From assembly GCA_003508835.1 (NCBI GenBank), contig PUFA01000012.1, positions 18,146,001-18,210,000 on the forward strand: DNA of 64,000 nt, in the 5' to 3' direction. Below, one piece after another: positions 21,878 through 34,299 of this stretch. How positions within the stretch are numbered: the stretch's first letter is position 1; every line of letters begins with the position of its first letter. The DNA is from Eonycteris spelaea. Taxonomy: Eukaryota; Chordata; Mammalia; Chiroptera; Pteropodidae. Position numbers and translations under genes: made by a program. The notes under the pieces are model-generated. The model searched no databases. It worked only from the letters and a program-made list of their open reading frames with translations, and was not told where the DNA came from.

Positions 21878-23522
21878 GTGAGAATTTTTGGGGTGTGGAT
21901 GGGAGAGGGAGAGAGATAACATTTCAGGTAGATGACTGTAGATGGCTACATACCAGGCTCTGTGTTTTATCTTGAACACTTTTTCTAATTCTATCCTCTT
22001 AAAACTTTGAGGTAAATATTATTTTATAGGTTTGAAATGGAGGCTCAGAGAGGGGACATCATTTTTCCAAAGTCCCACAGTTATGAAGAAGCATTTTGGA
22101 ATGTAAGCCCCCTATGTCATCCTGACTCCAAGTCCCACTTTCTGTCTATTATGCTGCCTACTTAATTTATTTGACAAATACTTTCATAGATTCTCTCACT
22201 GCACAGAAGTTTTTACTTGTGTACAAAATTCCTACTTGTCCAACATCTGCTTTCTTTATAGTAGTCGTTGACCTTTCCCCTCCTAGCTATCATCCTATTC
22301 TATAACATAAAACCCTGAGTGGTGAATTTGCACCTCTCTATTCATTTGAGGGTTAAGAGACAGGAAAATTACTACTTTATACTTTTTTTTTTTTAACTAC
22401 TTCATACTTTTAAGGGAGACTATCTCATTAGAAATGGTCCTCAGATATCCAGGACACAAAGTTCTATTCTCAACCGCTTCGTAATTGAGAGTATTATCAT
22501 AAATCCACAAGTAAGGTTGACCCAAACCCCTTGGCTTTGCCCATTTTTTAATGTTCTCTCTTTGTAAGGTTTTCCATCAGGTTGTTGGAATGTGCTCTTA
22601 CTGACTTTGAGGATCAATCTTAATTTAGAACAGTATAATATGTATAATTCCTTTTTGAAAAATAAATTGTAGTTATGCTTCGACACTAGATTACTTCCCT
22701 CTTCATGTTCTTAAATAGCAGACTGGAGAATCAGAAAATCAAACTCTGGAACCTCTTGACATCATTTTTTGTTCTCTTTTTTTTTTTCCTTTTTTCTTTT
22801 TTCTTTTTTTTTTTTTTTCAACTTGAGGCCTCAAAGGCCAAAGATGAGAGTGTTTTGAATTTTTGACTTCTCTACTCTTTCTGTCAGTTAGAATTCGATG
22901 GTTGGTTGTTTGATTTTCATATCTTTGTTGATCACAAATAGCTATGGCTCCCATATCTTATCGACCAGTTTTTAGTCTAAATAAACAAATCTAGCTAGAA
23001 AAGTTTGAGCCAAACTCCCTTGGGAGGAAATGGTTTGTGTGTTTAGGTATCTACGAAGAAGTGGAAGAAGAGAGAGAGAGAGACTAAATAGCTGAGTCAT
23101 ACAGAAGTAAACAGCTATTTCTCATAATATGGGTGATAACAACTTTGCTTACTGACATTTTGTAAAACAAGGTCAAAAGTCTCTTTAAGGATAACAGTTT
23201 TCCTTAAACATTTAACTAGAAACTAGTTTTTGTTTGGATTTTTACAAGAGAATGGCTCGAACGGTATTTTAGCAAAATTAAAATAGTTATTGTATTGACT
23301 ATTAAGACAAGCAGGCATCCAAGTTTTCACTGTAGGACAGGCCAAGAATCCTTGTTTCTATATGTCTCTGCTTATTATGCTCAACATTTGGTAGATTCTC
23401 AATAAAATGTCAACTCAGTGAGTTGGGGGCATCTATTAGTAACAATTTTTATTTCACCTAGGTTTGAGAAATGAAGAATTTGGAGTCCAACTTATTTATT
23501 CTGATTTTTTTTTTCTTTTCAG
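21878..23522 (+). other. Intron after helix start
   Basis: It contains a MIR fragment (about 21955-22160), poly-T tracts (22384, 22780-22820) and otherwise unclassified sequence. Confidence 0.75.
21955..22160 (-). repeat. MIR SINE remnant
   Basis: CTATCCTCTTAAAACTTTGAGGTAAATATTATTTTATAGG-like sequence followed by GGAGGCTCAGAGAG and CCAAAGTCCCACAG, the reverse-complemented MIR order. Confidence 0.7.
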
Positions 23523-23576
23523 GGAGAGAAGGGTTCTGATGGATTACCTGGTTATCCTGGTGAACAAGGCGAACAT
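23523..23576 (+). CDS. COL6A4: COL6A4-like helix exon, 54 nt
   Basis: Six unbroken Gly-X-Y triplets: GEKGSDGLPGYPGEQGEH, phase 0-0. The 54-nt length is typical of collagen helix exons. Acceptor is CTTTTCAG and donor is CAT/GTAAGC. Confidence 0.93.
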
Positions 23577-24289
23577 GTAAGCACTAAATCTTATCTTTTT
23601 TCTTTGAAAGAATAGAGTACAATGGGTTTATAATGAGCAATACTTAATTACACTTGTTATGAAAGTTTTTCTGACTATGCCATTTAAAATGGATTTAAAA
23701 TATCTATATAAAAGTAACTATTTATTGCAACAAATATCAGATGGACAAACTGTGAAGAAATAGTTTCTAAAGGTGTTTAATGCAGAAATATGGTCATTTT
23801 CTTTTTTAATCGGTAAATTTGAGATAACTGAAAATGCGGTCTGTGTCTAACGTGCATAAATATAATAGTAGGTGTTAATCTGAGCTAAATTGTAGGTAAT
23901 TTGTCACTATGATGAGGTAGTCATGTTTATAAGTGGTTTAATAAAATAAATTGAAGAGAATCAAGGCCATTCTTATAACAAGATCACTCAGATCCCTTCC
24001 TGAGTGGCTGAAAAGGTGATGGGGTTATAGTTTCCTACTGATGGTTTGCATATAACCCTGGATACATCCTAGGCAAGGGAAAGTTATTGAGCACGTGCTT
24101 GGCTATGGAGAAAAATATATGTTCTAGAGAGAATTGTTAGCTAGGGGACTGAAATACGGTAGGGATCATCTTTATTACATCATATAAATAAGAAAAGGAT
24201 AAAAAAACTCCATTGTTTTCACTTAATTTTAAATTATAGAAAAACCACTTTCCACAGGTTTCAGTTTTAAAGTTGATTTGTATATACTA

Positions 24290-24817
24290 CTGGTTCTCAA
24301 CCATTTTGGTCTCAGGATGCATTTATATTCGCAAAGATTATTGGAGACGTGAGGAGCTTTCATTGATGTGGTTTCTCTTGAAACCACATGAGAAATTTAT
24401 ATTTACCATATAAGAAATTAAAACTGAGAGAATATTAAATGATTTATTAATTTTATTCAAAATAACAAAAATATACCCTTAATATAAATAACATTCCTTT
24501 ATAAAAAATAATGATATTTTCCAAAACAAAATATAATTAGTAAGGAGAGCAGCATTTTAAAACGTATTTTCAAATATCTTTAATGTCTAGCTCACTAGAA
24601 GACAGCTAGATTCATAGATCTGCTTCTGTATTCAGTCTGTGGGGTTATCGCTTGTTATGTGGCCCCTTAAAAACTCTGTACTTGAGAGAGAATAAGAACA
24701 AAAAAGAAAACAACATTTTAGTATAATTGGAAAAATACGTTTAACTTGTGGGCACCGCTCCCAAAGGGTCTTGGGTACCTGAGGGGGTCCTTGGACCGAA
24801 CTTTTTAAATGACTGGT
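24290..24817. mobile_element. hAT-Charlie-like transposon remnant
   Basis: It starts CTGGTTCTCAACCATTTTGG and later has GAAATTAAAACTGAGAGAA, AATGTCTAGCTCACTAGAAG and TTCTGTATTCAGTCTG in the order known for a hAT-Charlie consensus. It ends GGTCCTTGGACCGAACTTT. Internally deleted and diverged. Confidence 0.6.
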
Positions 24818-25378
24818 AAATACGAACATTAGTCTTCTCACTGCTCCACTTGGGCAATTTTATTATTCTGAACATTTAGGCTGCCCGAACTTGGAAAATA
24901 AGCAGAACTTAGAGAAAAATGCAACTGCTGAGACGTATGTAAGCGGATCCGTTTCTTTGATTACACTTATGGAAGAATTGCTCAAATTTTCTCTTTATTT
25001 TGCCTCAGTAAGCATAGTCTTAGGCATTAGAAATATAGTCATAAATACAAATTGTGAATTTTTGCTATTTTGTTTAGGAGTAGTGAAAATATTCCTTCTC
25101 ATTTTATGATATTCTAAAATGTCCTTTAATTTTTATATTATTTTTTTGCTTGGCTTGTGGATCAATGAGCCTGGCCAAAGTTAACTGAATATTTTAAGGT
25201 CTGACAACCCATCAGTATCATTGCCACTAATTTCAGACAAACAGGATAAACAAGCCCTTGTCTGTCTAGTGTAGGAGTTGATTTTGTATCACTTCTCTAC
25301 TATTTTAGCGCCCTGAAATCAAGATATTTTTATAAAGACTTTCAAGTACTGAGCTAGAAGTACATAGTGAGCAACATA

Positions 25379-26247
25379 TAGTAGCCCCACCCTTATCCAC
25401 AGCTTCCCTTTCTGAGATTTCAGTTACCTGTGGAGAACTGCTATCTGAAGTATTAAATGGAAAATTCCAGAAAAAGCAATTCCTACATTTCAAATTCTTT
25501 GTCGTTCTGAGTAGTGTGATGAAATCTCGAGCTGTTCCTCTTGAGAGGTGACTCATCTCTTTGCTTAGCATTTCCTTGTATAGCATCTCCATACTGTTAG
25601 AGTCTCCTTCCTTAGTCACTTAGTAGCTGTCCCAGTTATCAGATTGATTGTCAGAGTGTCACAGTGCTTGTGTTCAGTTAACCCTTATTTTACTTACTAA
25701 TGGCCCTCAAGCGCAAGAGTGAGGCCGGCATTTCCAATATGCCAAAGAGAAGCTGTAAGGTGCTTTCTTTAAGTGAAAAAGTGAAAGTTCTTAATTTAAT
25801 TCAGAAAAAAATCATTTGCTTAGGCTGCTAAGATCTATGGTAAGAATGAGTCTTCTGTGGAATTGTGAAGAAGGAAAAGAAATTGGTGCTAATTATGCGA
25901 TTGCATATCAAACTGCAAACACATCTTATTGGGTAGGCATTTTGCTATGTTATCTCAGGTGAGTGCAGTACAATATTACAGTCAGGTGAGTGCAGTATGA
26001 TAAGATACGTTGAGACCACAGTCACATACTTTTAGTATTATAATTGTGCATTATTATAATTGTTCTACTTTGTTATTAGTTATTATCATTAATCTCTTAT
26101 TGTACCTAATTTATAAATTAAACTTTATCATAAGTATGTAAGTATAGGAAAGACATAGTGTATATGGGATTTGGTACTATCCACAGTTTCAGGCATTCAC
26201 TGGGGGTCTTGGAATGTGTTCCCCTGGGAACAAGGGGGGGGCTACTG
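25379..26247 (+). mobile_element. Tigger (Tc1/mariner) transposon remnant
   Basis: Left end TAGTAGCCCCACCCTTATCC and right end GGGGGGCTACTG form inverted termini flanked by TA on both sides (25377-25378 and 26248-26249). The interior holds an ATGGCCCTCAAGCGCAAGAG start of a former transposase frame at about 25700, followed by broken codons. A large internal part is missing. Confidence 0.82.
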
Positions 26248-26699
26248 TATATATTTTTAAAATTTTATGGTAGCCACCTTAAAGAAAGTAAAAGAAACAG
26301 ATGTCAATTTTAATATATACTTTAACCAATATATCCAAATATAATCATTTCAACATGTAATTAATATAAAAATTGATAAGATATATTACTTTTTAAAATA
26401 TATTGTCTTTGAAATTCAGTGTGTATTTTACACTTATAGCACACTCCATTTGGACTAGATCCATCGCAGCTCTAGTAGGTCTCGCTTGCTTTTTCCTGAG
26501 TTTCTCATAAGAAAAGGTGACTTTAAAATATATTGTCCTCTGAATGGCTTTGAATGTCATATTCCAGCAAAGCAGGTATTATTGATTTGCTCAATGGCGG
26601 AGACATCCCTCTACAGATGTACAAGTTTCATAATGGGACTCATAATGTGTAGGTTCAAAATGAAAGTATATTAGGACAAATATGTCCCTGCTCTCCCCA

Positions 26700-27230
26700 C
26701 CCCTAGAAAACCAAACTCTTGTTGGTGTAAAACAACAATTATTTTTATTAAGTCCTCAAAACCTGTATGGGGAGAGTGAAAAGAGAACAGTGGGGTATTG
26801 GGGTCTCCGATGAGCTGACTAGGCCATTAGAGGTGGAGGGCCTCTAACCGCTGAGATGGCTTCCTCTCTCGCCCTCTGGTGCTCTGCTGGGCTGGCTGGC
26901 ACGACAAAGGCCAAGATGTAAGTGTATGGCACATGGTGGCTGGGTCTAAGAGGGCACACACAGCAGGGAAGGCTCCTCCTGGGTGAGCATTCCAGAAAAC
27001 CAAGGCTGAAGCTGCAACACTTCTGGGCAAGCCTCAGAAGTCGGGTGGTCACTTTCTGCCAGTTTATTGGATACAAACGAGTCACTAAATCCAGACTAGA
27101 CTCAAGAGGCAGTGGGGAGATTAGATTCCTCCTCTTTGATGGAGGCTTGGCAGGGTCACGAAGCAGAAGAGCTATGGAGATTTTGTTGTGGCCGTCTTTG
27201 GGAAATACAAGCTGCCAGACTCACAAATTC
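26700..27230. repeat. Unclassified old repeat, GC-richer than its surroundings
   Basis: The segment between about 26700 and 27230, ending TTGTTGTGGCCGTCTTTGGG and AAATACAAGCTGCCAGAC, resembles an interspersed repeat I have seen in other mammals but cannot name. Open frames across it are fragmentary. Confidence 0.4.
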
Positions 27231-28589
27231 TATATTTTCAAAATTTACCTGTCTTGAGATGGTGATTTAAATACGTATTGGTTATACACATCAAAGACTT
27301 CATATATATCAAATTAGTCAGATTATCTAAGGTTATAAAAAATAGTTATGTAACTTCAGCAGTAACAAAAACGGCTGATATTTGTTCACAGCTTCATATG
27401 TGCCTATTTTGTATACATTTTATCTATAAAACAGGATAGTATTATTGTTGTATTATATTTTTGCTATTTTCATTTTTCATAAAGAAACTTGAACTAGCCC
27501 CTCATGGTTCAAAAGCTGTCGATGTTATTTTTTCCATTAAATCATGGCTATAATTGATTGCTTTCATCAACTACTGTGAGTGAATGGGAGACCAGTTTTA
27601 AACATGATAGAGCTTGATATCCCAATGAGAAACACAGTATGTTCAAATTCTGTTCTCAAACAATTTAACATATGTGCCCATTATAAGGCAAGTCCCATTT
27701 TCTGATGAGAACACCTTAAAAAATGTTTTTGCCCTTTACAATACACAGACTTTTAGGGATATAGTTGAACTAGACAAATGCCTACTCATAATGTTTAACT
27801 TATTTAGTTACACAGAACTATTTAAAGTCTTTTTTTATATGTTAAAAATTTATATGTAAAATGATATATTAAATTAGAAATTCTGCTTTTCTATCTTATA
27901 ATATTTTATCAACCATTTTTTAAAAAAATTCTTCCCATGTAGTTTCTTCAGCATTATTGGAGGCACTTTTTGGAAAATCTCACCCAGTTTTCTAGAACAT
28001 ATTATTGTATTCCCTTCTGTCTGATGATTTCAGATAAACCATTGTTGAGTCTATTTATGAAATCTGTCATCACAATTTTATATTTTTTATTTCCAGCTTC
28101 AAAACTTATTGCCTCATTTTCTTTAAGAATATTTTTGTGGTCTCTACAATATAATCATGAATTCTAGTCCTTATAAAAGTGATTTTTAAGAGTCATGTTT
28201 GCATGACCTTTAACAGTTGAAATTGTGAGGTGTCACCCTCAAATATAATAAATAAGTAATCCATTATATTTCTTTGCCTTCTTTTTTTTTCTTTTTTAAC
28301 TGATCTGATTGGTGACCTCCATAAACATTCCCAAAATATCTCAAATTAACACTGACTGGGTGTCAATATTATACTGTTCAAAGTAAAGAGAGAAGTCAAG
28401 TAGACTTCACAAAAAAATTTTGTGAAGACTCAAATTTAAGAATACTTTTTTTTCCTGAGGACTAATTTTGGGAAAACACATACCCAATTATGTATGTACA
28501 GCACTGAACCTTTAGAAATTTGGAATAGAAGTCATAAGAGTGGTTTATTTTCCCTTTTTATTCACATTTTTCTTTTTCTGTTTTCTTAC

Positions 28590-29310
28590 AGTTTTTAATT
28601 GTGGTAGAATACATATAATGTAAAATTTACCATTTTAGGCGTTTTTAAGTGAATAGTTAGTTCAGTGGTATTAAGTACATTCACAATATTATACAACCAT
28701 CACCACCATCCATCTCCAGAACTTTTTCCTCTTGTAAAACTGAAACTTTGTACCCATTAAATACTAACTCCCCATTTCTCTCTTTCCTCAGCCCCTAGCA
28801 ACCACCATTCTACTTCCTGTTTCTGTGAATTTGACTACTCTAGTTGTCTCTTTAAGTAGAATCAGGCAGTATGTGTCTTTCAGGTTATTTGCTTAGCAGA
28901 ATGTCCTCAAGGTTTTTCCATGTTGTAACATGTCAGGATCTCTTTCCTTTTCGAAGGCTGAATAATAGTCATTGTGGATATATACTGCTTTTGAGTTCCA
29001 TTCATCTGTCAATGGACACTTGGGTTACTTCTAACTTTTAACTATTGCAAATAATGCTGCTATGAACATGGCTGTGCAAATGTCTCCTTGAGACCTTGCC
29101 TTCAGCTCTTTAGGGTGTATATACATCCAGAAGCGAAATAGTTGGATCATATGGTAATTCCGTTTTCATTCATTTGAGAAACTACCATACCGTTTTCAGC
29201 AGCACTGCACTCTTTTTATAAAAAAAGTGCATAAGGGTTCTAATTTCTTCACATCCTCATCAACACTTTCTTTTTTTCTTTTGATAATAGCCATTCTACG
29301 AGTGGGTTTA
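28590..29310 (-). mobile_element. L1 3' fragment, antisense
   Basis: TTTAATTGTGGTAGAATACA, CAACCATCACCACCATCCAT, then CAGCCCCTAGCAACCACCAT, GCTGAATAATAGTCATTG and ATAATGCTGCTATGAACATG appear in this order. This is the reverse complement of the 3' part of an old L1 element. Confidence 0.85.
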
Positions 29311-29539
29311 TTTCGAATGTTTTGTTAAAAATAAAATTGTAAATTTTTTCCTTGGTGTTCCTGCTTTTATCAGGGATATTTGTTTTGTATATAGCAACTA
29401 TTTTTAAGACAACAACCAAGCATTCATGATTGGTAACACTGCATAGTGCAGTATAGTGCAGTCAATATGTTAGAATTAAATTTTCCAGATGAAAGTAAAT
29501 ACCACACATTGAATCTAAAAAATGCATGTAGATTAGGAA

Positions 29540-29770
29540 GAAGGGGGAAGGCAGACATTTATTTGGCATCTACTGTGTGTTAGGTTCTGTTTATGCGTTT
29601 TGTATACATTATGGCATTTAATTTTCATCACAATCCTACCGATAGGTGTTAATACTTTCATTTGATAAAAATGGAAGTAGAAACTCAGAGACAGTAAGTG
29701 ATTTGCTAAGGTAAGATAGAAAGGGTTGGAGATGTGCCCAAACTCATGACTGTCTGATGCCAGAAACTGT
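29540..29770 (-). repeat. MIR-type SINE fragment
   Basis: GGCATTTAATTTTCATCACA, AATCCTACCGATAGGTGTTA and AGAAACTCAGAGACAGTAAG appear in reverse-MIR order, ending at GTCTGATGCCAGAAACTGTG. Confidence 0.65.
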
Positions 29771-29829
29771 GCTTTTTCTTTATCTCTTTGTTAAGTATAA
29801 ACACTTGATTTGTCCAATTCATAGGATTT

Positions 29830-30010
29830 GTAAAGTACTTTCAATGCAGTATCTCATGCAATCAATGCAACAATCCTTGAATTGTTAGTATCTGTATTAT
29901 CCAGATCTGCATTTTATAAATGGAGAAATTGTATTTCATAGAGTCATGTGCTTGTCTAAGCTTACAAAACAGTTGGAAACAGAACTGGGACTTGAACTCG
30001 GGTCCTTTTA
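29830..30010 (-). repeat. MIR-type SINE fragment
   Basis: TAAAGTACTTTCAATGCAGT, CATTTTATAAATGGAGAAAT and TGGGACTTGAACTCGGGTCC match the reverse-complemented MIR order, including the tRNA-like box. Confidence 0.65.
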
Positions 30011-30874
30011 TTCTAGATACAGAGTGTTTCTCACTTTACCATGTTCCTTTTTACTGTCTGGGACAGCTTATGTAGGGAGACTATACAACCCAGCAGATCA
30101 AAGTTAGAGGTTACATTTATAGACTCTGTTTTGGTGAAAGCTCATGGGATATACAGTACTTTCTAATTTGTATTTAATCAGTTTGGCAAAAGGCATAATA
30201 TTTACCATTACTTTTCTTATCCAATATCTAGGTTAAAAAGATGATATTAATATAATTCAGGGAGTCATTCTTCAAAATCCTGATTGGATGTCTACTGTGT
30301 GCCTAAGACACTGTACTTAGGGCTGGAAACCAAGAGATAAATAAATGAGACATTGTCCTTGTTTTCAAGAAGCTCACAATACAGCAGGAAACAATATAAC
30401 ACAAAAACAACAATAACATATTACATAATAGAAAAAGCTTATCAGAAGAGGAAGTGACAAATGATCTATACCTTAGGAATGGGAAGGATTTCACCTAGAA
30501 GAGAAAGAGTTAAATAGTGGTTTCTTCTTTGTGGGGTCACAAGGAAACCATCCAATTTTAACTGCCCAAAGGATGTGTTCAGACACACCTCTGTTTTGTT
30601 TGAATGCTGAAGTTTTGCCCACATGGCTTGCCAGAATTGATAAAAAATACAGATAATTTGATTTGTATGATTTGGGGTCATCAATTTGGGCAGTTGATGG
30701 ATGAACATTCTGATTGCCTTGCAGGTGACCTGATCAGGTCTCTGAGGATGTGGAGGTAATTGTAAGAATTGTCATATTTTAGTCGTTCTGATGGTCATTA
30801 TTGTTGGTTTGAATCAGTTGGGCAGTGATAGAAATAGTTGCTTGACCATCTCCATATATATCTTTGTCTTATAG

Positions 30875-30946
30875 GGAGAAAGAGGCCCCCGAGGTTTTCC
30901 TGGACTCCGAGGTGAGGAAGGATGCCCAGGTGTGAGAGGACCTAAG
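30875..30946 (+). CDS. COL6A4: COL6A4-like helix exon, 72 nt, with helix cysteine
   Basis: Eight triplets beginning GERGPRGFPG and ending VRGPK, phase 0-0. The triplet Gly-Cys-Pro puts a cysteine at helix residue 50 when counted from the GED triplet in the exon at 21785. In alpha-3-like collagen VI chains a Cys at this position helps stabilise dimers and tetramers by disulfides. Donor is AAG/GTAAGC. Confidence 0.93.
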
Positions 30947-32023
30947 GTAAGCATGACTTTGAGCTGTGAAAGTCTCTCCCTATCTGTGTTTTGTTCTTGA
31001 GTTTGAGGAAAACCTTACTTCTTCAACATAGTTTTGGTATCTTGGCTCCTCCACAAATGCAGGGTTTCCCAGAAGCAGGGCCCAAGAAAAAGAATCAAGT
31101 GCAAATAGTTTACTGGTATGCCATCTCAGTAAACACTAGTAGGGAGTAAAGAAGTTAGACAGGGAGGGAAGGTGGCCTAAAAAGGGTACATCATCAATTG
31201 GATCATCACTGTGGGCAGACAGAGCTTAATCCTGCTGAGGAACTCTAGCAGCCAGTGTCAAAATGCACCTCAATGTTAACTCCCACTTAAGGGGCGTGGG
31301 AGCTAGGATATTCATACACCAAATATGTTAGGCATTAGTTGAGTGCTGCTGCCAGGGGGTAATAATTCTCCAGTGCTTCTGGCCTATCCTGTGTGTGGAC
31401 AGGCTCTGGCGCCAGAAAAAACACTCTGGAATAGTCACAGTGCTGGCAGTTGGAAGGTGAACTTGACGTACTGAAAATTTAAAGGCTAAAAGGATAATAG
31501 ATGAAACACCCTTTTCAAATAGTTGCATTAAATATCTCTTAACCTTCTATGTTTAGAGAAATCTCCTTTAATAAGGCCAGAAAAACGTTTCTATAACTTT
31601 ACAGTACTATAGAGAGTTTTTTTCTGACCACAGTGATCATATTCAGTGTATTTTAACAAGTTATTCTTTTAATTAATTTGTCTTTTTTTTTTCCTAGAGG
31701 CTCCCTCATGCTCGTTAGCCAGTGTATTCTCATTTTAGTTTGAAAAATATGACTTATAATAATAAATAGCAGGTCACTGCTGTTTCTTGCTCACCCTTGC
31801 TATGTGAGGAGTTACAAAGTGTCATTTACTTTAAGTCACAAACAAGAGGGAGCAGCAGCAATCAGAGTGCTGAGACGTATGTTACAGCCACTGGAGAAGA
31901 AATCTTCATTTCGATCCAATAATTGCTTTTTCTTGAAGTCAGGGAACATATGGTTTCCTAAAGGAAACAGTGGTTTAAAAGTCTCATTGAAGCCCAATTT
32001 TTCTTATTTCTTCCTAACTTTAG
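30947..32023 (+). other. Intron within helix region
   Basis: About 31060-31390 is a third copy of the dispersed repeat seen near 2040 and 11570 (shared words include AGAAGCAG and AGTTTA/GATTTA, then GGGAGT). Nothing else is recognised. Confidence 0.65.
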
Positions 32024-32050
32024 GGAGCAAGAGGATTTTCAGGAGAGAAG
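32024..32050 (+). CDS. COL6A4: COL6A4-like helix exon, 27 nt
   Basis: Three triplets, GARGFSGEK, phase 0-0. Acceptor is AACTTTAG and donor is AAG/GTAGGT. Microexons of 27 nt occur in collagen VI helix regions. Confidence 0.9.
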
Positions 32051-33923
32051 GTAGGTGACCTTCTTTATTCTTTTTAAACTGGAGAGCAGTTTCTTTTGGA
32101 AACAGAATACTGAGTTCAGTCACTTTTCTTTTGCTTGAGCGAGGTGGGGCTTAAAACTTTTTTATGAGGGGATATGTCATATGATATTAACAGTCAAACT
32201 GCCATGTTAAAGGATGGTTATTTGTAAGACATGTATTTCAGGCTTAAGCCTTGCTAATACTGTAATAATTGAGCCACCATATTTATCACCTAATGATCTG
32301 GAAGTGTTGGTCCTAAATTTAAGGTGTGGTCAGGAGGGTCTGGGCAGAGTAGGTGTCAAATGGGAGAGGGATGCTAGGACAGGGTTGGTAAGAAAGGAGC
32401 TGGCACAATAAGGAAATAACTTCACATTTAGATTCAGAAGCAAAGTATCCCTTTTTTCACGTATTTATTCAAAGAATTTGAACAAATTCAAATGTATTAG
32501 GTACACACTCTGTTCCTACATTATGCAAGGGGGTGGTTGCAAAGTGATGAACAAGGGAGACAAGGGCTCATAAAGCTTTTTTTACTTCTTTCTTCTGGTA
32601 CCACGGATTCACCTGTGCCAGAGCCAGCCGGGTAAAGTCGAACAGCACCTAAAAGGGGGGGGGGGGTGAAGCCTAAGGAAAAAAGAAGAAGACAGGAAAG
32701 CGCTTCGGGAGGGCATACAGTCAATGCTGCAGCCTGGAGTTTATTTAGCATAGCCCTTATATTTCTTTTCGAACACAATAGCAAGGCACAGAGTACATTA
32801 CCATAGGAATGCTGACATTTACATAAGTTCCTATACATCCTTCCTTCAGGGTACAAACATCCTAGCTATTTGTAAAACATTCCACTATCTTATAAGGATT
32901 ACTTTAGGAGGCACACCTCTCCTTCAGGGTCAGTGATGTTTAACTCAAATCCCTGCTTCCTTGAACCATTGTTTAAGCAGTCTCAGCAACTGTTTTATGG
33001 CTCCTGATTTCTTCAGTGTCTCAAAATGGCTCCCGGCACACCTGCTATGGCTTGGGGCAAATATATCATGAAACTTTAGTCTGAGAGTTTGATATGCTTA
33101 TGTTCATGCACTAACTCAGCTGTACTTGGTTTTCAAAAATGCCTGATATTTGATTTCCTCGTGTGGACAGGAGTAAACTGACTATTCTATACATGTAAAA
33201 ATGTATTGTTTCTGCTTGTAAAACTCTAAACTTTTTTCAGAAGATACTTAAAATAAATATGTTAACTGTCATTTTGAGATAGTTGGCAAAGTGAAGGGCC
33301 CATAATTTGAAAGTGATGGCACATCGATGAGATGTCACTCCGCAGCTGCTAGCTTTTACTCTTAACGTCTATTTAGCCTTAGTTTTCATTTCTTCTTAAG
33401 GAGCTTTTTTATTGTAAATCCCCCCACACATATGGATACACTCCCTTTTAGTTCCTCCTTAATCAGAGACCATCCAAGTTTCCATTTTACAGATTAATTC
33501 AGGCATATTTTGCGGTCTTAAAAAAAAAAAAAGTCGATGACAAAAGGACCCTCTTTAACATGCAACCAGTGGGAAACGTTTCATTCAGTCTTGTTTTTGC
33601 ATAAAGAGAGTTACTTGGTTCCAGGGCAAAATTTTAAAAGGAAGTCTTTCTAGCCATTCACAATTTGTTTCTTTTTTCTCCTTATCGTTTCCTTTGGCCT
33701 CTGAAACTGCTGGGAAAAACAGTGTATAATGTAATGACTATTTCAGAAAGAAGATAATCATTGCTTTTTAGTAATTGAATGCAGTATATAAATGTTGTTT
33801 TGAAAGGTCTGGATTCTTCTGAGTAAAAAAAAAAAAAATTAGCGAGGAAATTAACATCAAAGCAGTAACTATGGACACCTGGTCCTCTTGTCTCCAGCAT
33901 TCCCATCTTCCCTTGCTTCACAG
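32051..33923 (+). other. Intron with a probable solo LTR
   Basis: It contains a minus-strand retroviral LTR (32614-33040). The rest is AT-rich with A runs at about 33520 and 33826. No retroviral coding region is recognised. Confidence 0.75.
32614..33040 (-). mobile_element. Probable solo endogenous retrovirus LTR
   Basis: The ends are TGTGCC at 32614 and GGCACA at 33035-33040, matching the TG...CA inverted ends of an LTR. On the minus strand there is an AATAAA signal (32740-32745) followed by a C run of 12 (G12 at 32655-32666), and a TATA-like AAATATAAGG upstream. No gag, pol or env is seen nearby, so it is a solo LTR. Flanking target duplication is not clear. Family not assigned. Confidence 0.6.
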
Positions 33924-33968
33924 GGCAGTGCTGGTGAGGACGGTGTTGATGGCCTGGATGGAGAACAG
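33924..33968 (+). CDS. COL6A4: COL6A4-like helix exon, 45 nt
   Basis: Five triplets, GSAGEDGVDGLDGEQ, phase 0-0. Acceptor is GCTTCACAG and donor is CAG/GTACGG. Confidence 0.92.
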
Positions 33969-34299
33969 GTACGGAAAGATCCTCATTCTATGTTTAGCCT
34001 CTCTACTAGCTTGACATTTACACTCTCTATTTTATACTTTTCACAGTTAGTCTAGATATTTTCACATGCATGCTCAATAATGTCAAACATTAATTTATAT
34101 ATTTGTCCTAATCCTCAATATACCAAGATCCCAGAAACTTAGCTCTGACCAGCTGCCTCCTGTATTACATTATTGTCTGGTATTTTATTTCCATCTTTGG
34201 TTGTTGTTGTTAAAGTCTACCAATTAGATACTATTATTATTGTTTTATAAGCTAATGCTTATCTGGCTTTACCCTCATGTTTATTACTATTACTGATGC

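Larger units (their letters stand above)
23577..30874 (+). other. Largest intron (7.3 kb) within the helix region
   Basis: It holds a hAT-Charlie-like remnant (24290-24817), a Tigger transposon remnant (25379-26247), a GC-richer unclassified repeat (about 26700-27230), an antisense L1 fragment (about 28590-29310), and MIR fragments near 29540-29770 and 29830-30010. About 30270-30400 is an old interspersed repeat of uncertain class. Confidence 0.75.

Noticed and set aside
25305..25619. Minus-strand 104-codon frame
   Set aside because: It lies mostly in the end of the Tigger remnant, antisense to it.
26819..27257. Overlapping open frames of 67-111 codons on both strands
   Set aside because: They fall in a GC-richer old repeat; no domain, splice context or codon pattern supports them.
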